DNA of 21,386 bases from Candidatus Delongbacteria bacterium (GTDB lineage: Bacteria > JAGOEH01). The DNA lies in the NCBI GenBank assembly GCA_017997825.1, contig JAGOEH010000039.1:1-21386 (forward strand), read 5' to 3'. Below are positions 7,997 to 14,983 of this stretch, in pieces. The notes under the pieces are model-generated. The model was not told the DNA's origin. It did no database searches and was given only the letters and a program-made list of their open reading frames with translations. The translations under genes and the position numbers were made by a program. Position 1 is the first letter of the stretch. The number at the start of each line of letters is the position of its first letter.

Positions 7997-8142
7997 TATA
8001 TTGTTAAGCTCCTGAAATGACACGGATAATCCATTATCATTTTTTATTATCATTGGAGAGGGGTGTCTTATTCCCTGACCGGATGTCTATAGATTTGGAC
8101 AAGAATAAGACGGAAAGCGGCCTGATGGGTTGAATTGACAAG

Positions 8143-8176
8143 CTATAAAGCATGCGGCACAGATAATGCTTTATAG
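8143..8176. repeat. Perfect 11-bp inverted repeat upstream of the FN3 lipoprotein gene
   Basis: CTATAAAGCAT (8143-8153) and ATGCTTTATAG (8166-8176) are exact reverse complements separated by 12 nt. The element lies 44 nt before the start codon at 8220 and directly after a TTGACA (8135-8140). It could be an operator for a dimeric regulator or an RNA hairpin in the leader. The rest of the gap (7997-8219) also holds a looser 9-bp inverted pair (8065-8073 with 8103-8111). No T-run follows, so it is not a terminator. Confidence 0.6.
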
Positions 8177-8219
8177 AATAACAGGTCGAAAACCCATTGG
8201 TACAGAAAAGGAGATTCCA

Positions 8220-9074
8220 ATGAAACTCAGATTGTCGCTGCCGGTCAGTTTTGCCATGCTGGCCCTGATATCGTTATCGGCCTGTGTGGTGGAAGATTAT
8301 GATGACGACCATCATGATCATCATGGGGTGGTTGATTCGGATTATTGTCCACCGGCGATTCCCCGGGGACTCTATTCGGTGACACATGACGGCTATATTG
8401 TGTTGGCCTGGCTTCCGGTTCAGGACTATGATCTGGCCGGCTATAATGTTTATTACGCCTATCAGGCGGAAGGGCCCTATCAGAAAATAGCTTATACCCA
8501 GGATACGGTATACTATGATGAAGATGTGAGAAATGGAATAACCTATTTTTATGCGGTGACCGCCGTCGATCGATCCGGAAATGAGAGTGATCTGTCTCCT
8601 GAATTGATCTATGATACTCCGCGTCCGGAAGGTTCGGATGTGATACTGTATAATTTTGAACTCAAGCCTGCTGAAGGGGGATTCAATTTTGCTTCCGGGG
8701 AACGGATCAGCGCCGATTCACCCTTGGCTGATATTCGATTTTCGTGTATAGTCCAGAGCAACTACTTTTTTGTTCAGATCATCAATACACAAACCCAGAT
8801 TCAGGATTTCGGGTATTGTTTAAGCCTGGATCAGGTCAATTATGCGCCGGATAAAGGCTGGTCCCAGATCGGCGAAGTGGAGGCGATCGCCGGCCATGCT
8901 TATGTTATGTGGACCGCCGACAATCATTTTGCCAAATTCTGGATTCGGGAAGTCAATTCCAGTTTTATCAGGCTGGATTGGGCATATCAAATCGATCCTG
9001 GAAATCCTGAGTTGATGAAGGGAGAGCCCTCATCCCGGGATTCTCTCCAGGTTAATCGGATTGAGTCACATTGA
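8220..9074 (+). CDS. Putative lipoprotein with fibronectin type III domain and His-rich segment
   Basis: This is a 284-residue predicted lipoprotein. The signal peptide ends in lipobox LSAC (Cys22) and is followed by an Asp/His cluster, DYDDDHHDHHG (26-36), that could bind metal ions. Residues of about 43-130 look like a fibronectin type III domain: PPAIPRGL at the start, YIVLAWLPVQDYDLAGYNVYY, GPYQKIA and a YFYAVTAVDRSGNESDLS ending. The last 150 residues form a domain I do not recognise. ATG 8220 was chosen over 8166 because AGGAG lies a few bases upstream and it begins a proper signal peptide. The next gene starts 30 nt later on the same strand and encodes another exported protein with a His/Asp cluster, so the two probably work at the cell surface together. 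The function is unknown. Confidence 0.85.
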   Translation: MKLRLSLPVSFAMLALISLSACVVEDYDDDHHDHHGVVDSDYCPPAIPRGLYSVTHDGYIVLAWLPVQDYDLAGYNVYYAYQAEGPYQKIAYTQDTVYYDEDVRNGITYFYAVTAVDRSGNESDLSPELIYDTPRPEGSDVILYNFELKPAEGGFNFASGERISADSPLADIRFSCIVQSNYFFVQIINTQTQIQDFGYCLSLDQVNYAPDKGWSQIGEVEAIAGHAYVMWTADNHFAKFWIREVNSSFIRLDWAYQIDPGNPELMKGEPSSRDSLQVNRIESH

Positions 9075-9104
9075 CAGGCAATTGCAAGGAAAGCGAGGTA
9101 AACA

Positions 9105-10739
9105 ATGGAATACATGAAGAGAGCACTCGTGATGATCCTGGGCTTGGCCGGCCTGGTTATGGCCGAAGCGCTGGATGTGGAAGTCTGGCTGGATAAAGGC
9201 AATGGCGCCGTTTATCGTCAGAATGAGAGCGTTGCGGTTTATTTTAAGACCAACAAGGATTGCTTTGTGACGGTATATGGAATCGATACCGAAGGGTATC
9301 TCCATCTGTTGTATCCGTTGAGTAAGGCTCGGAATAATTTTGTACGGGGAGGGAAAACCTACTCGATTCCGGATGACTGGGATTATCCCGATTTGAAGGC
9401 CGGTGGACCGGAGGGAATCGTCTATATTCAAGCCCTGGCCACGACCGAGAATCAAAATATTCCTGACTGGCCGGTTTACAGCCGCTATTTTCAGGATAGC
9501 CAGTATCGGGTCCTGGAGGATCCCTATGAAGCATTCCAGCGCCTAGGTAATGAGATTTCCATGATTGAACCCGATCCGGAATTCTTCGATTCAAAGGGCG
9601 TCTATTACTATGTCCATGAGAAAGTCCCTTATCCCCGATACATGTGTTTTCAATGTCATCCTCATCGACCGGTATCCCCTTATGTGGATGTGTGTCCAAC
9701 TTTCAGTATCGTGATTTATGACCGCTGGTATCTGCCGCCCCGCTATGTATACTGGGATTGGTACCATACCTACTACCGGGATTATTACTACGGAGGGTAC
9801 TGGTTTGTGTTCGATCACCACCATGATCATCATCACTATTATGGAGCCAAATCCTACAAGAGTTATCCCAATCTGATGATCGCTCCCAAACATAGTGCTG
9901 AAAAGAACCTGAGTTTCCGTAAAGAGTACAAACCCATTTACAGTTCCTATCAGAAAAGCAGCCCAGGCACCGGTAAGAGTTATAAATCGGAATCGGGAGT
10001 GACGACCCAATCCAAATCGGGCGGCACGCTGGGCAAATCCTACAAATCTGAATCCGGAGTGGTGACTCAATCCAAGACGGGTAGTGGAGTATCCAAAACA
10101 ACCACTCCGTCGACGAGTACGGGCTCTGTGCGTAAAGTGGACAAAGTGACTCAGGATCCGATCCAACCGAATTCCAAGAACCAGCCTTCGACCTCGAGTT
10201 CGGGATCTCATTCGCCTCGTTTCAAACCCAAATCTCAGAATCAGTCCTCAATCAGTCCTCAATCGCCGGAAAGTCAATCGGGTAATTCGCCGTCAACGGT
10301 GACCCCGAAAAGTAAAAACGGCAGCAGCCGCTGGAATGAAATTAATAATCGCAAGAATCAGCCCTCAATCCGATCCGGTTCGGAGCGTTCAAAAGAGAGT
10401 ACTACCCCGAGTACACCGACTTACCGCCGTCCTTCCAGCAGTAATTATCGGATTAATCGTTCTGCGATCCAGTCCGGAAATCCCTCTTCATCGGATTATC
10501 GGCAGTACGATCGTCTGAGCCGTCCTTCCTCCTCATCCAATTATTCGCGTCCATCTCCGTCATCCGGTTATTCCGCTCCCTCCACCTCCAGCCGGCCTTC
10601 TTCCCCGAGCTATTCCAGTCCCTCATCTTCCAGTCGTCCATCCTCTGCACCCCGGGTTTCCGCCCCCTCCTCGACTCCTTCCCGATCCTCCTCACCCTCA
10701 CCCTCACCCTCCAGCGGTCCATCCAAAAAATCAAAATAA
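9105..10739 (+). CDS. Exported DUF4384-type protein with CxxCH motif, His cluster and Ser/Pro-rich tail
   Basis: This is a 544-residue secreted protein with a signal peptide ending near MAEA (residues 19-22). Residues of about 24-135 resemble DUF4384 (VEVWLDKGNGAVYRQNE, CFVTVYGIDTEGYLHLLYP). A second region contains CFQCH (181-185), further Cys and His residues to Cys197, a Tyr/Trp-rich stretch, and DHHHDHHHYY (237-246). After about residue 250 the protein is low-complexity Ser/Pro/Lys/Gln, including a 20-residue tandem duplication (291-330) and many SRPSS-type units near the end. Such a tail suggests an extended surface or wall-spanning linker. GAGG 6 bases before ATG 9105 supports the start; ATG 9114 is an alternative. 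A strong terminator follows. The molecular function is unknown. Confidence 0.85.
   Translation: MEYMKRALVMILGLAGLVMAEALDVEVWLDKGNGAVYRQNESVAVYFKTNKDCFVTVYGIDTEGYLHLLYPLSKARNNFVRGGKTYSIPDDWDYPDLKAGGPEGIVYIQALATTENQNIPDWPVYSRYFQDSQYRVLEDPYEAFQRLGNEISMIEPDPEFFDSKGVYYYVHEKVPYPRYMCFQCHPHRPVSPYVDVCPTFSIVIYDRWYLPPRYVYWDWYHTYYRDYYYGGYWFVFDHHHDHHHYYGAKSYKSYPNLMIAPKHSAEKNLSFRKEYKPIYSSYQKSSPGTGKSYKSESGVTTQSKSGGTLGKSYKSESGVVTQSKTGSGVSKTTTPSTSTGSVRKVDKVTQDPIQPNSKNQPSTSSSGSHSPRFKPKSQNQSSISPQSPESQSGNSPSTVTPKSKNGSSRWNEINNRKNQPSIRSGSERSKESTTPSTPTYRRPSSSNYRINRSAIQSGNPSSSDYRQYDRLSRPSSSSNYSRPSPSSGYSAPSTSSRPSSPSYSSPSSSSRPSSAPRVSAPSSTPSRSSSPSPSPSSGPSKKSK
9975..10094 (+). repeat. Tandem 60-bp coding repeat (two copies)
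   Basis: The two copies (9975-10034 and 10035-10094) encode nearly the same 20 residues, each beginning KSYKSESGV and continuing TQSK. The nucleotide copies differ at several third positions (for example tcggaatcg against tctgaatcc), so this is an older duplication kept at the protein level, not a fresh slippage product. Confidence 0.8.
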
Positions 10740-10796
10740 GCCCAGGCATGACTCATGCATCCCTCAGGATGCCATTTTCTCATACCTTCAATCTCC

Positions 10797-10830
10797 GAAT
10801 ATCCGGGAAACCCCCGGATATTCTTTTTTT
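10797..10830 (+). terminator. Rho-independent terminator
   Basis: GAATATCCGGG (10797-10807) pairs perfectly with CCCGGATATTC (10813-10823) across a 5-nt loop. Seven T residues (10824-10830) follow. It ends the two-gene transcript of exported His-rich proteins. The remaining bases up to the convergent gene at 10992 contain only a small 7-bp hairpin (10934-10951) and no gene that I can support. Confidence 0.93.
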
Positions 10831-10991
10831 GTCGAGAATAAAATCTATCGGATTTGATTCCGGGTATCGCCTGAGCAGTTCATGGGTATGTTAAATCCAA
10901 TTAAACAGGTATTTGACATCAGACTGTAACGACCATTAGGCTTAATGGTACGTCCAAAAAAAAGCCGGGAATAGGATTGATTGTAAACGGA

Positions 10992-11330
10992 TTAATTTAA
11001 GTAGGATTTGGCCGATTCAAGATCGTCGAAAATCGGCAAAATGGTATCCAGTTGGGTAATCTGGAATATTTTTTTTATATCACTGGAAACCTTGATAAAA
11101 CAAAGTTTCCCCCCGAAAGCCGTAAAATTACGATAGATACTCAGTATCGTTCCAATTCCGATGCTTCCGATATAGTTAACGCCATAGAAATCGATTACAC
11201 ATTTTTTATACTTGGTTTTAGACAACAGATCGTCCAGTTCATTGGCCAGGTATTCCCGCCCTTCAACATCAATATCACCCAATAGACCCAGAATCAACAT
11301 ATCTTCTTCAATTTTGGTACTGATAACCAA
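10992..11330 (-). CDS. STAS-domain protein (anti-sigma factor antagonist-like)
   Basis: This is a 112-residue single-domain STAS protein of the SpoIIAA/RsbV type. Such proteins switch an anti-sigma kinase or related phosphorelay by serine phosphorylation. The N-terminus LILGLLGDIDVEG matches the first strands. The switch region reads VNYIGSIGIGTIL; Ser56 occupies the phosphorylated position, but the preceding Asp usual in SpoIIAA and RsbV is Gly55. The start is TTG at 11330, supported by AGGAG 5 bases upstream and by a promoter at 11349-11376 that leaves a leader of only about a dozen bases. No kinase or phosphatase partner is in the window, so its pathway is unknown. Confidence 0.88.
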   Translation of the reverse strand: MVISTKIEEDMLILGLLGDIDVEGREYLANELDDLLSKTKYKKCVIDFYGVNYIGSIGIGTILSIYRNFTAFGGKLCFIKVSSDIKKIFQITQLDTILPIFDDLESAKSYLN

Positions 11331-11348
11331 ATCAGCTCCTTTTTTTGA

Positions 11349-11376
11349 AATATAACCGATTCCATTTCAATGTCAA
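11349..11376 (-). promoter_or_regulatory. Promoter for the STAS gene
   Basis: On the minus strand TTGACA (11371-11376) and TATATT (11349-11354) are 16 bp apart. The predicted start near 11342 gives a very short leader that holds the AGGAG site. It lies wholly between the BamD-like gene and the STAS gene, so the latter can be expressed on its own. Confidence 0.75.
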
Positions 11377-11393
11377 TATTTAAAAACTTTGGA

Positions 11394-12161
11394 TTATGAG
11401 CTCTTATTTTTTTCGGCTGCAATTTTTTGCAGCTGGATTTCAGCTTTTTTGAGATATTGGCTTTGTTTGAATTCATGAATCAAACGTTGCAGCAATACTT
11501 CGGCGTCATCTTTTTTGTCCAGTTTCAGATAGGTTAGGGCCAGATAATAGAAAGCCGAATCAACCCAATCACTTTCAAAATAGTTCAGAATCACTTCCTT
11601 GAAATAGATTTCGGCCGATTTATATTGGTTGATTTTATAGTAGAGCAGTCCATTTTTAAAATCTTTTTCGGCCAGTTTGTTGTTCAGTTTTTTGAGCTGA
11701 TATCGGCTGGAATCTTCATACTCCGATTGGGAATTGGATTCAATCAGATCCTGGAAGGTCTGAATGGCTTTATCGGTATATTCCTGATCCAATTCCGCTT
11801 TTTGGGATAGGGCCTGATAGCAGATTCCGGTTTTGAACTGAGCGATAATGGCTAGGGGGCTGTTGGGATAATCCTTGGAGATCACCTGATAATTCACCAG
11901 AGCTTCAGGATAATCCTTATTAAGTCGATAAGCCTCGGCCAGTGCGTAGATAACCTGGTCGATAATATCGGTCCCCATCATTTCATACCGTAGTTTTGAC
12001 AATTCAGTAGTCGCTTGGAAAAACTTCCGTTTTTCGATCATTTGTTTACAGACTTCGAATTTTTCCCGACTGGTCATCTCTTTGTTAATCTTGATATTGG
12101 AGGCACAACCAGCCAGTACGGACATCATGACAAGCAAGAGCATTTTGTTGATGGCGTTCAC
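11394..12161 (-). CDS. bamD: Outer-membrane assembly lipoprotein BamD-like (TPR repeats)
   Basis: This is a 255-residue predicted lipoprotein with lipobox LAGC (Cys19). BamD is the essential inner-leaflet lipoprotein of the BAM complex that inserts beta-barrels into the outer membrane. The body is made of TPR-like helical pairs typical of the YfiO/BamD family: FFQATTELSKL, QVIYALAEAYRLNKDYPEALVNYQVISKDYPNSPLA, a mid-section ending AEKDFKNGLLYYKINQYKSAEIYFKEVI, and SAFYYLALTYLKLDKKDDAEVLLQRLIHEF. The length and layout fit BamD, although a different TPR lipoprotein such as a CpoB-like one cannot be fully excluded. A promoter at 12207-12234 and a GGTGA ribosome site support the start. Confidence 0.85.
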   Translation of the reverse strand: MNAINKMLLLVMMSVLAGCASNIKINKEMTSREKFEVCKQMIEKRKFFQATTELSKLRYEMMGTDIIDQVIYALAEAYRLNKDYPEALVNYQVISKDYPNSPLAIIAQFKTGICYQALSQKAELDQEYTDKAIQTFQDLIESNSQSEYEDSSRYQLKKLNNKLAEKDFKNGLLYYKINQYKSAEIYFKEVILNYFESDWVDSAFYYLALTYLKLDKKDDAEVLLQRLIHEFKQSQYLKKAEIQLQKIAAEKNKSS

Positions 12162-12206
12162 CTGAAATCCTTTCCTTAAGAGACTTAAGCGATGTTACGT
12201 GTAGGA

Positions 12207-12234
12207 AATATAGTTTTAATATTGGAAAAATCAA
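12207..12234 (-). promoter_or_regulatory. Promoter for the bamD-like gene
   Basis: On the minus strand TTGATT (12229-12234) and TATATT (12207-12212) are 16 bp apart. The -35 covers the TGA stop codon (12231-12233) of the upstream symporter gene. The leader would be about 40 nt. Confidence 0.7.
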
Positions 12235-13601
12235 GGTGTTTTTCGTATCCATGATGAAAATAATCGGGAACGGGATAAGCGGTGATGAATGATTTCGGCT
12301 AAAATGAACAGAATCAGGCTGGATGATAAATTGATGATGCCGGGGAGGGGGAGGGGATAGAATTCCTGAAAAATAGCGATCAGAGCTCCCCAGCTCAGGG
12401 TGATGGAAGCGGAGAAGGATGAGAACCGGTGAGACGTGAAGAGGAGAGGGAGGAGGAGCGGAATGGTCAATCCGGCTGAGAATATTTTGTATCCGATCAT
12501 CAGACTGGCGATGATATTCTGATAGAAACAGGCGATCAGGACGGAGAGGGTCATCATAAGAATCAGGAAAAGGCGGGTTACGGACAGATTGAATCGGTGC
12601 AGCATATTGTGGGAGAGAATGGTGGCCGAGGTCATCAGGCTGGTGTCGGCCGATGACATGAAAGCCGCCAGAAAAGCCAGCAGGATCAGGCTGCCGAAAA
12701 CCGGATTGAAATGGTGTTTGATCAGCAGATAGATTATGGTTTCTCCATCAGCCCCCGGATACCAGGATCGTCCCAGGATCCCGATCAGACATAGCAGGGC
12801 ACCGATAATGAGGATGAGTGCGGCGGCGGCGAATAAGACTCTTGAAGCCTGGCGGGGTGAATCGGCGCAGAGAAACCGGCTGTAGATATCGGGCCCAAAA
12901 AGGTAAAGGGGAATCAGGATCAGACACAATGAGAGGATCGACATGGGGCCGGCCTGTTGATTGAATGGAAAACGAAAAAAATCAGATGGGATGGATGAGA
13001 TGGAGGTATGGGAAACCAGGAAGCCGAAGATAACGATCACACCCAGAAATATCAGCAAGGCCTGGATCAGATCGGTAATCAGGACGGCCCGTTGTCCCCC
13101 TGTCAGCAGATAGATCACAATCACCAGAGCAATGATTGTGATGGCCATCGGAAGGGGGAAATTCGGGATCAGACTGCGCAGGAGCTTACCGGAAGCCACC
13201 AGTTGAGCGGCGATGACGCCGGTCCAAGACAGCAGGATAAGACCGGCGGAGAGTTTTTCTATTTTGGGATTATACAGGTGACGGATCAAATCGGTGACGG
13301 TATAAAGACCGAATCCCGTCAAGCGCCGGATAAACAGGTGTCGCAGCATGATTAGACCGATACTGCCGCTTAACAGCCACCACCAGGCCGGCAATCCCCA
13401 TCGCACGGACAGGCCGATCAAACCGATGGTGGAGGTGGCGCCAATAATGGTGGCGAATGTCGAGGCCGTAAGAATAAAACCGGATACCCGCCGATCGGCA
13501 AAGAAAAAACTCTGCATGGTTTGACCGGATGGGCGTCGATATCCAATGATGATCATGGAAATTAAATAGATTCCCAACAGTCCCCAAAAATAAAGATTCA
13601 T
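12231..13601 (-). CDS. Sodium:solute symporter (SSS family)
   Basis: This is a 456-residue integral membrane protein with about 12-13 hydrophobic helices and the pattern of the sodium:solute symporter (SSF) family, which couples Na+ entry to uptake of a solute such as a sugar, proline, pantothenate or a carboxylate. Recognisable segments are the N-terminal helix followed by SFFFADRRVSGFILTASTFATIIGATS, GLYTVTDLIRHLYNPK, TGGQRAVLITDLIQALLIFLG and AFLAAFMSSADTSLMTSATILSHNM. The substrate cannot be told from sequence. It starts 10 nt after the stop of obg with no clear ribosome site, so it is probably co-transcribed with and translationally coupled to obg. Confidence 0.9.
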   Translation of the reverse strand: MNLYFWGLLGIYLISMIIIGYRRPSGQTMQSFFFADRRVSGFILTASTFATIIGATSTIGLIGLSVRWGLPAWWWLLSGSIGLIMLRHLFIRRLTGFGLYTVTDLIRHLYNPKIEKLSAGLILLSWTGVIAAQLVASGKLLRSLIPNFPLPMAITIIALVIVIYLLTGGQRAVLITDLIQALLIFLGVIVIFGFLVSHTSISSIPSDFFRFPFNQQAGPMSILSLCLILIPLYLFGPDIYSRFLCADSPRQASRVLFAAAALILIIGALLCLIGILGRSWYPGADGETIIYLLIKHHFNPVFGSLILLAFLAAFMSSADTSLMTSATILSHNMLHRFNLSVTRLFLILMMTLSVLIACFYQNIIASLMIGYKIFSAGLTIPLLLPLLFTSHRFSSFSASITLSWGALIAIFQEFYPLPLPGIINLSSSLILFILAEIIHHRLSRSRLFSSWIRKTP

Positions 13602-13611
13602 AAAGGATTAC

Positions 13612-14598
13612 TCAGTCGGTTTGCGGGTCCCGTAAAGTATAAAATGCTTTTTTCAGTTGGTCCAGCCCTTCTCCGGTTACAGCGGAAATGAATATCAGAT
13701 CTTTGATTCTCATGCTTCTGCGTATGGTTTTCTGCTGGTCGGGACTGATCAGGTCACATTTATTGATGACCACCATCGATTTTTTCTTCAATAATGCCGG
13801 GTGATAGGACCGAAGCTCTTTTTTGAGCATCGTCAGCGATGATTTCAGATTTTCTTCGTATCCGTCCAGCAAAAAGATCAGGCTTCCGGTTCGTTCGATA
13901 TGTTTCAGGAATTGATCACCCAATCCTCGACCCTGATGGGCTCCTTCGATCAGGCCGGGAATGTCGGCCAGAACCATGCTGGAGATTTCATCCAGTTTCA
14001 TGATTCCCAGGTTGGGTTCCAGGGTTGTGAAGGGATAGTCGGCGATTTTAGGGCGAGCTGCCGTCAGACGGGAGAGCAGGGTGGATTTTCCGGCATTGGG
14101 TTTACCAATGATACCGATATCCGCGATCAGTTTTAGCTCCAGACTGATATGGCGGTTTTCGCCGGGCGTACCGGGAATGGCGAAACGAGGAGTTTGCCGA
14201 ATTGAGTTTTTAAAGTAGTTGTTGCCTTTGCCTCCACGGCCTCCCTGAGCCACAATGAAACGCTGACCCGATTCGGTCAGATCGCCTAATAATTCTCCGG
14301 TATCGATATCCTTGATCACCGTTCCGGCCGGTACTGGAATAACGACATCCTCACCGTCATATCCCGTCTTCAAAGCCCCCATTCCTCCCCTTCCATTCTG
14401 GGCCTTGAAATGAGTCTTATAGCGAAAATCCAGCAAGGTTCGTTTATTGGTATCTACCTGAAGAATGACATGGCCGCCTCGGCCGCCGTCGCCTCCATCC
14501 GGTCCCCCCTTGGGGATGAACTTTTCGCGGCGAAAACTGACGCAACCATCACCACCTTTACCTGCGGTGACTTCGATTTCTACATAGTCGATTAACAT
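13612..14598 (-). CDS. obgE: Obg/CgtA ribosome-associated GTPase
   Basis: This is a 328-residue Obg GTPase, a cytoplasmic factor in large-subunit ribosome assembly and stress response. The Gly-rich Obg fold (about 1-158) includes CVSFRREKFIPKGGPDGGDGG. The G domain has G1 GKPNAGKS (165-172), G2 in YPFTTLEPNLG, G3 DIPG (212-215), G4 NKCD (279-282) and G5 SAVTG (305-309). There is no extra C-terminal OCT domain. The start matches the family N-terminus. The -10 element of a good promoter ends only 7 bases before the ATG and no Shine-Dalgarno fits, so the mRNA is probably leaderless. Unusually, rplU-rpmA are not upstream; a symporter follows in the same transcript. Confidence 0.97.
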   Translation of the reverse strand: MLIDYVEIEVTAGKGGDGCVSFRREKFIPKGGPDGGDGGRGGHVILQVDTNKRTLLDFRYKTHFKAQNGRGGMGALKTGYDGEDVVIPVPAGTVIKDIDTGELLGDLTESGQRFIVAQGGRGGKGNNYFKNSIRQTPRFAIPGTPGENRHISLELKLIADIGIIGKPNAGKSTLLSRLTAARPKIADYPFTTLEPNLGIMKLDEISSMVLADIPGLIEGAHQGRGLGDQFLKHIERTGSLIFLLDGYEENLKSSLTMLKKELRSYHPALLKKKSMVVINKCDLISPDQQKTIRRSMRIKDLIFISAVTGEGLDQLKKAFYTLRDPQTD

Positions 14599-14605
14599 GG
14601 TACTT

Positions 14606-14634
14606 AATATATGAATCTATTTCAGGAAAATCAA
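14606..14634 (-). promoter_or_regulatory. Promoter for obg, placed for a leaderless transcript
   Basis: On the minus strand TTGATT (14629-14634) and TATATT (14606-14611) are 17 bp apart. Only AAGTACC separates the -10 from the obg ATG (14596-14598), so the transcription start should fall at or within a base or two of the start codon. It is back-to-back with the promoter at 14649-14676. Confidence 0.7.
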
Positions 14635-14648
14635 CAAAAAAAATTCAT

Positions 14649-14676
14649 TTGACAAATTAACGCTTTTCACTATATT
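14649..14676 (+). promoter_or_regulatory. Promoter for the 60-aa ORF
   Basis: A consensus -35 TTGACA (14649-14654) and TATATT (14671-14676) are 16 bp apart. The start near 14683 gives a leader of about 38 nt that carries GGAGGT just before ATG 14721. Its -35 lies 14 bases from the -35 of the divergent obg promoter. Confidence 0.75.
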
Positions 14677-14720
14677 TCTTTAAGAGTCGTTACTACTGAA
14701 CTGAATGATCGGAGGTCCTG

Positions 14721-14903
14721 ATGAAATCATCATCTCCGGAAGACCTGATGCGCCGCTTCCAATTATCTTGGCCTGTCCAGCATGATCAAAACCGGAATTT
14801 TATCCGTCAGTATCGGCAGATCAAACAATTAATCCTTCAGCACCACATCTTGAAAACGGATAAAACGCCGGCTCAGCCAAAAAATAAATTGACAATTTCC
14901 TAA
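14721..14903 (+). CDS. Small hypothetical protein (60 aa)
   Basis: I do not recognise this 60-residue ORF. It is hydrophilic and basic, rich in Gln, His, Arg and Lys (QHDQNRNFIRQYRQIKQLILQHH), with one likely amphipathic helix in the middle, no signal peptide and no Cys. Its support is contextual: a consensus promoter 45 bases upstream and a GGAGGT ribosome site about 5 bases before the ATG. A second consensus promoter begins within its last codons and drives the nucleoside transporter gene. It could be a small regulatory or nucleic-acid-binding protein, or a translated leader, but nothing in the sequence decides this. Confidence 0.55.
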   Translation: MKSSSPEDLMRRFQLSWPVQHDQNRNFIRQYRQIKQLILQHHILKTDKTPAQPKNKLTIS

Positions 14904-14917
14904 TTAAATCTTATATT
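14889..14917 (+). promoter_or_regulatory. Promoter for the nucleoside transporter gene
   Basis: TTGACA (14889-14894) and TATATT (14912-14917) are separated by 17 bp, the cleanest promoter in the window. It overlaps the last codons and stop of the 60-aa ORF. The leader to ATG 14984 would be about 60 nt. Confidence 0.8.
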
Positions 14918-14983
14918 GGATACTTCTTTGAATTGAGATCCACGCTTGTTATGGAAACCCTAATCCCTTATCAAGGATGAATT

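Noticed and set aside
7997-8002. TATATT just after the purD stop as a -10 element
   Set aside because: The bases 16-17 bp upstream do not resemble a -35.
8022-8046. GATAAT-CC-ATTATC followed by T residues as a purD terminator
   Set aside because: The stem is all A/T apart from its terminal pair and the loop would be too tight; termination here is doubtful.
8135-8167. TTGACA at 8135-8140 as the -35 for the FN3 lipoprotein gene
   Set aside because: The nearest -10-like hexamer (GATAAT, 8162-8167) is 21 bp away, outside the usual range; it may still matter because of the inverted repeat that follows.
10913-10941. TTGACA at 10913-10918 as a promoter
   Set aside because: No acceptable -10 lies 15-19 bp downstream (best is TAGGCT), and the next genes are on the opposite strand.
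10934-10963. Small hairpin ACCATTA/TAATGGT beside an A8 tract as a terminator for the minus-strand STAS gene
   Set aside because: On the minus strand the T-run comes before the hairpin, not after it, so it does not fit a rho-independent terminator.
12330-12470. Purine-rich top strand (GGGGAGGGGGAGGGG-like) as a structural element
   Set aside because: It is the complement of Leu/Pro/Ser codons in the last helices of the symporter gene and needs no other explanation.
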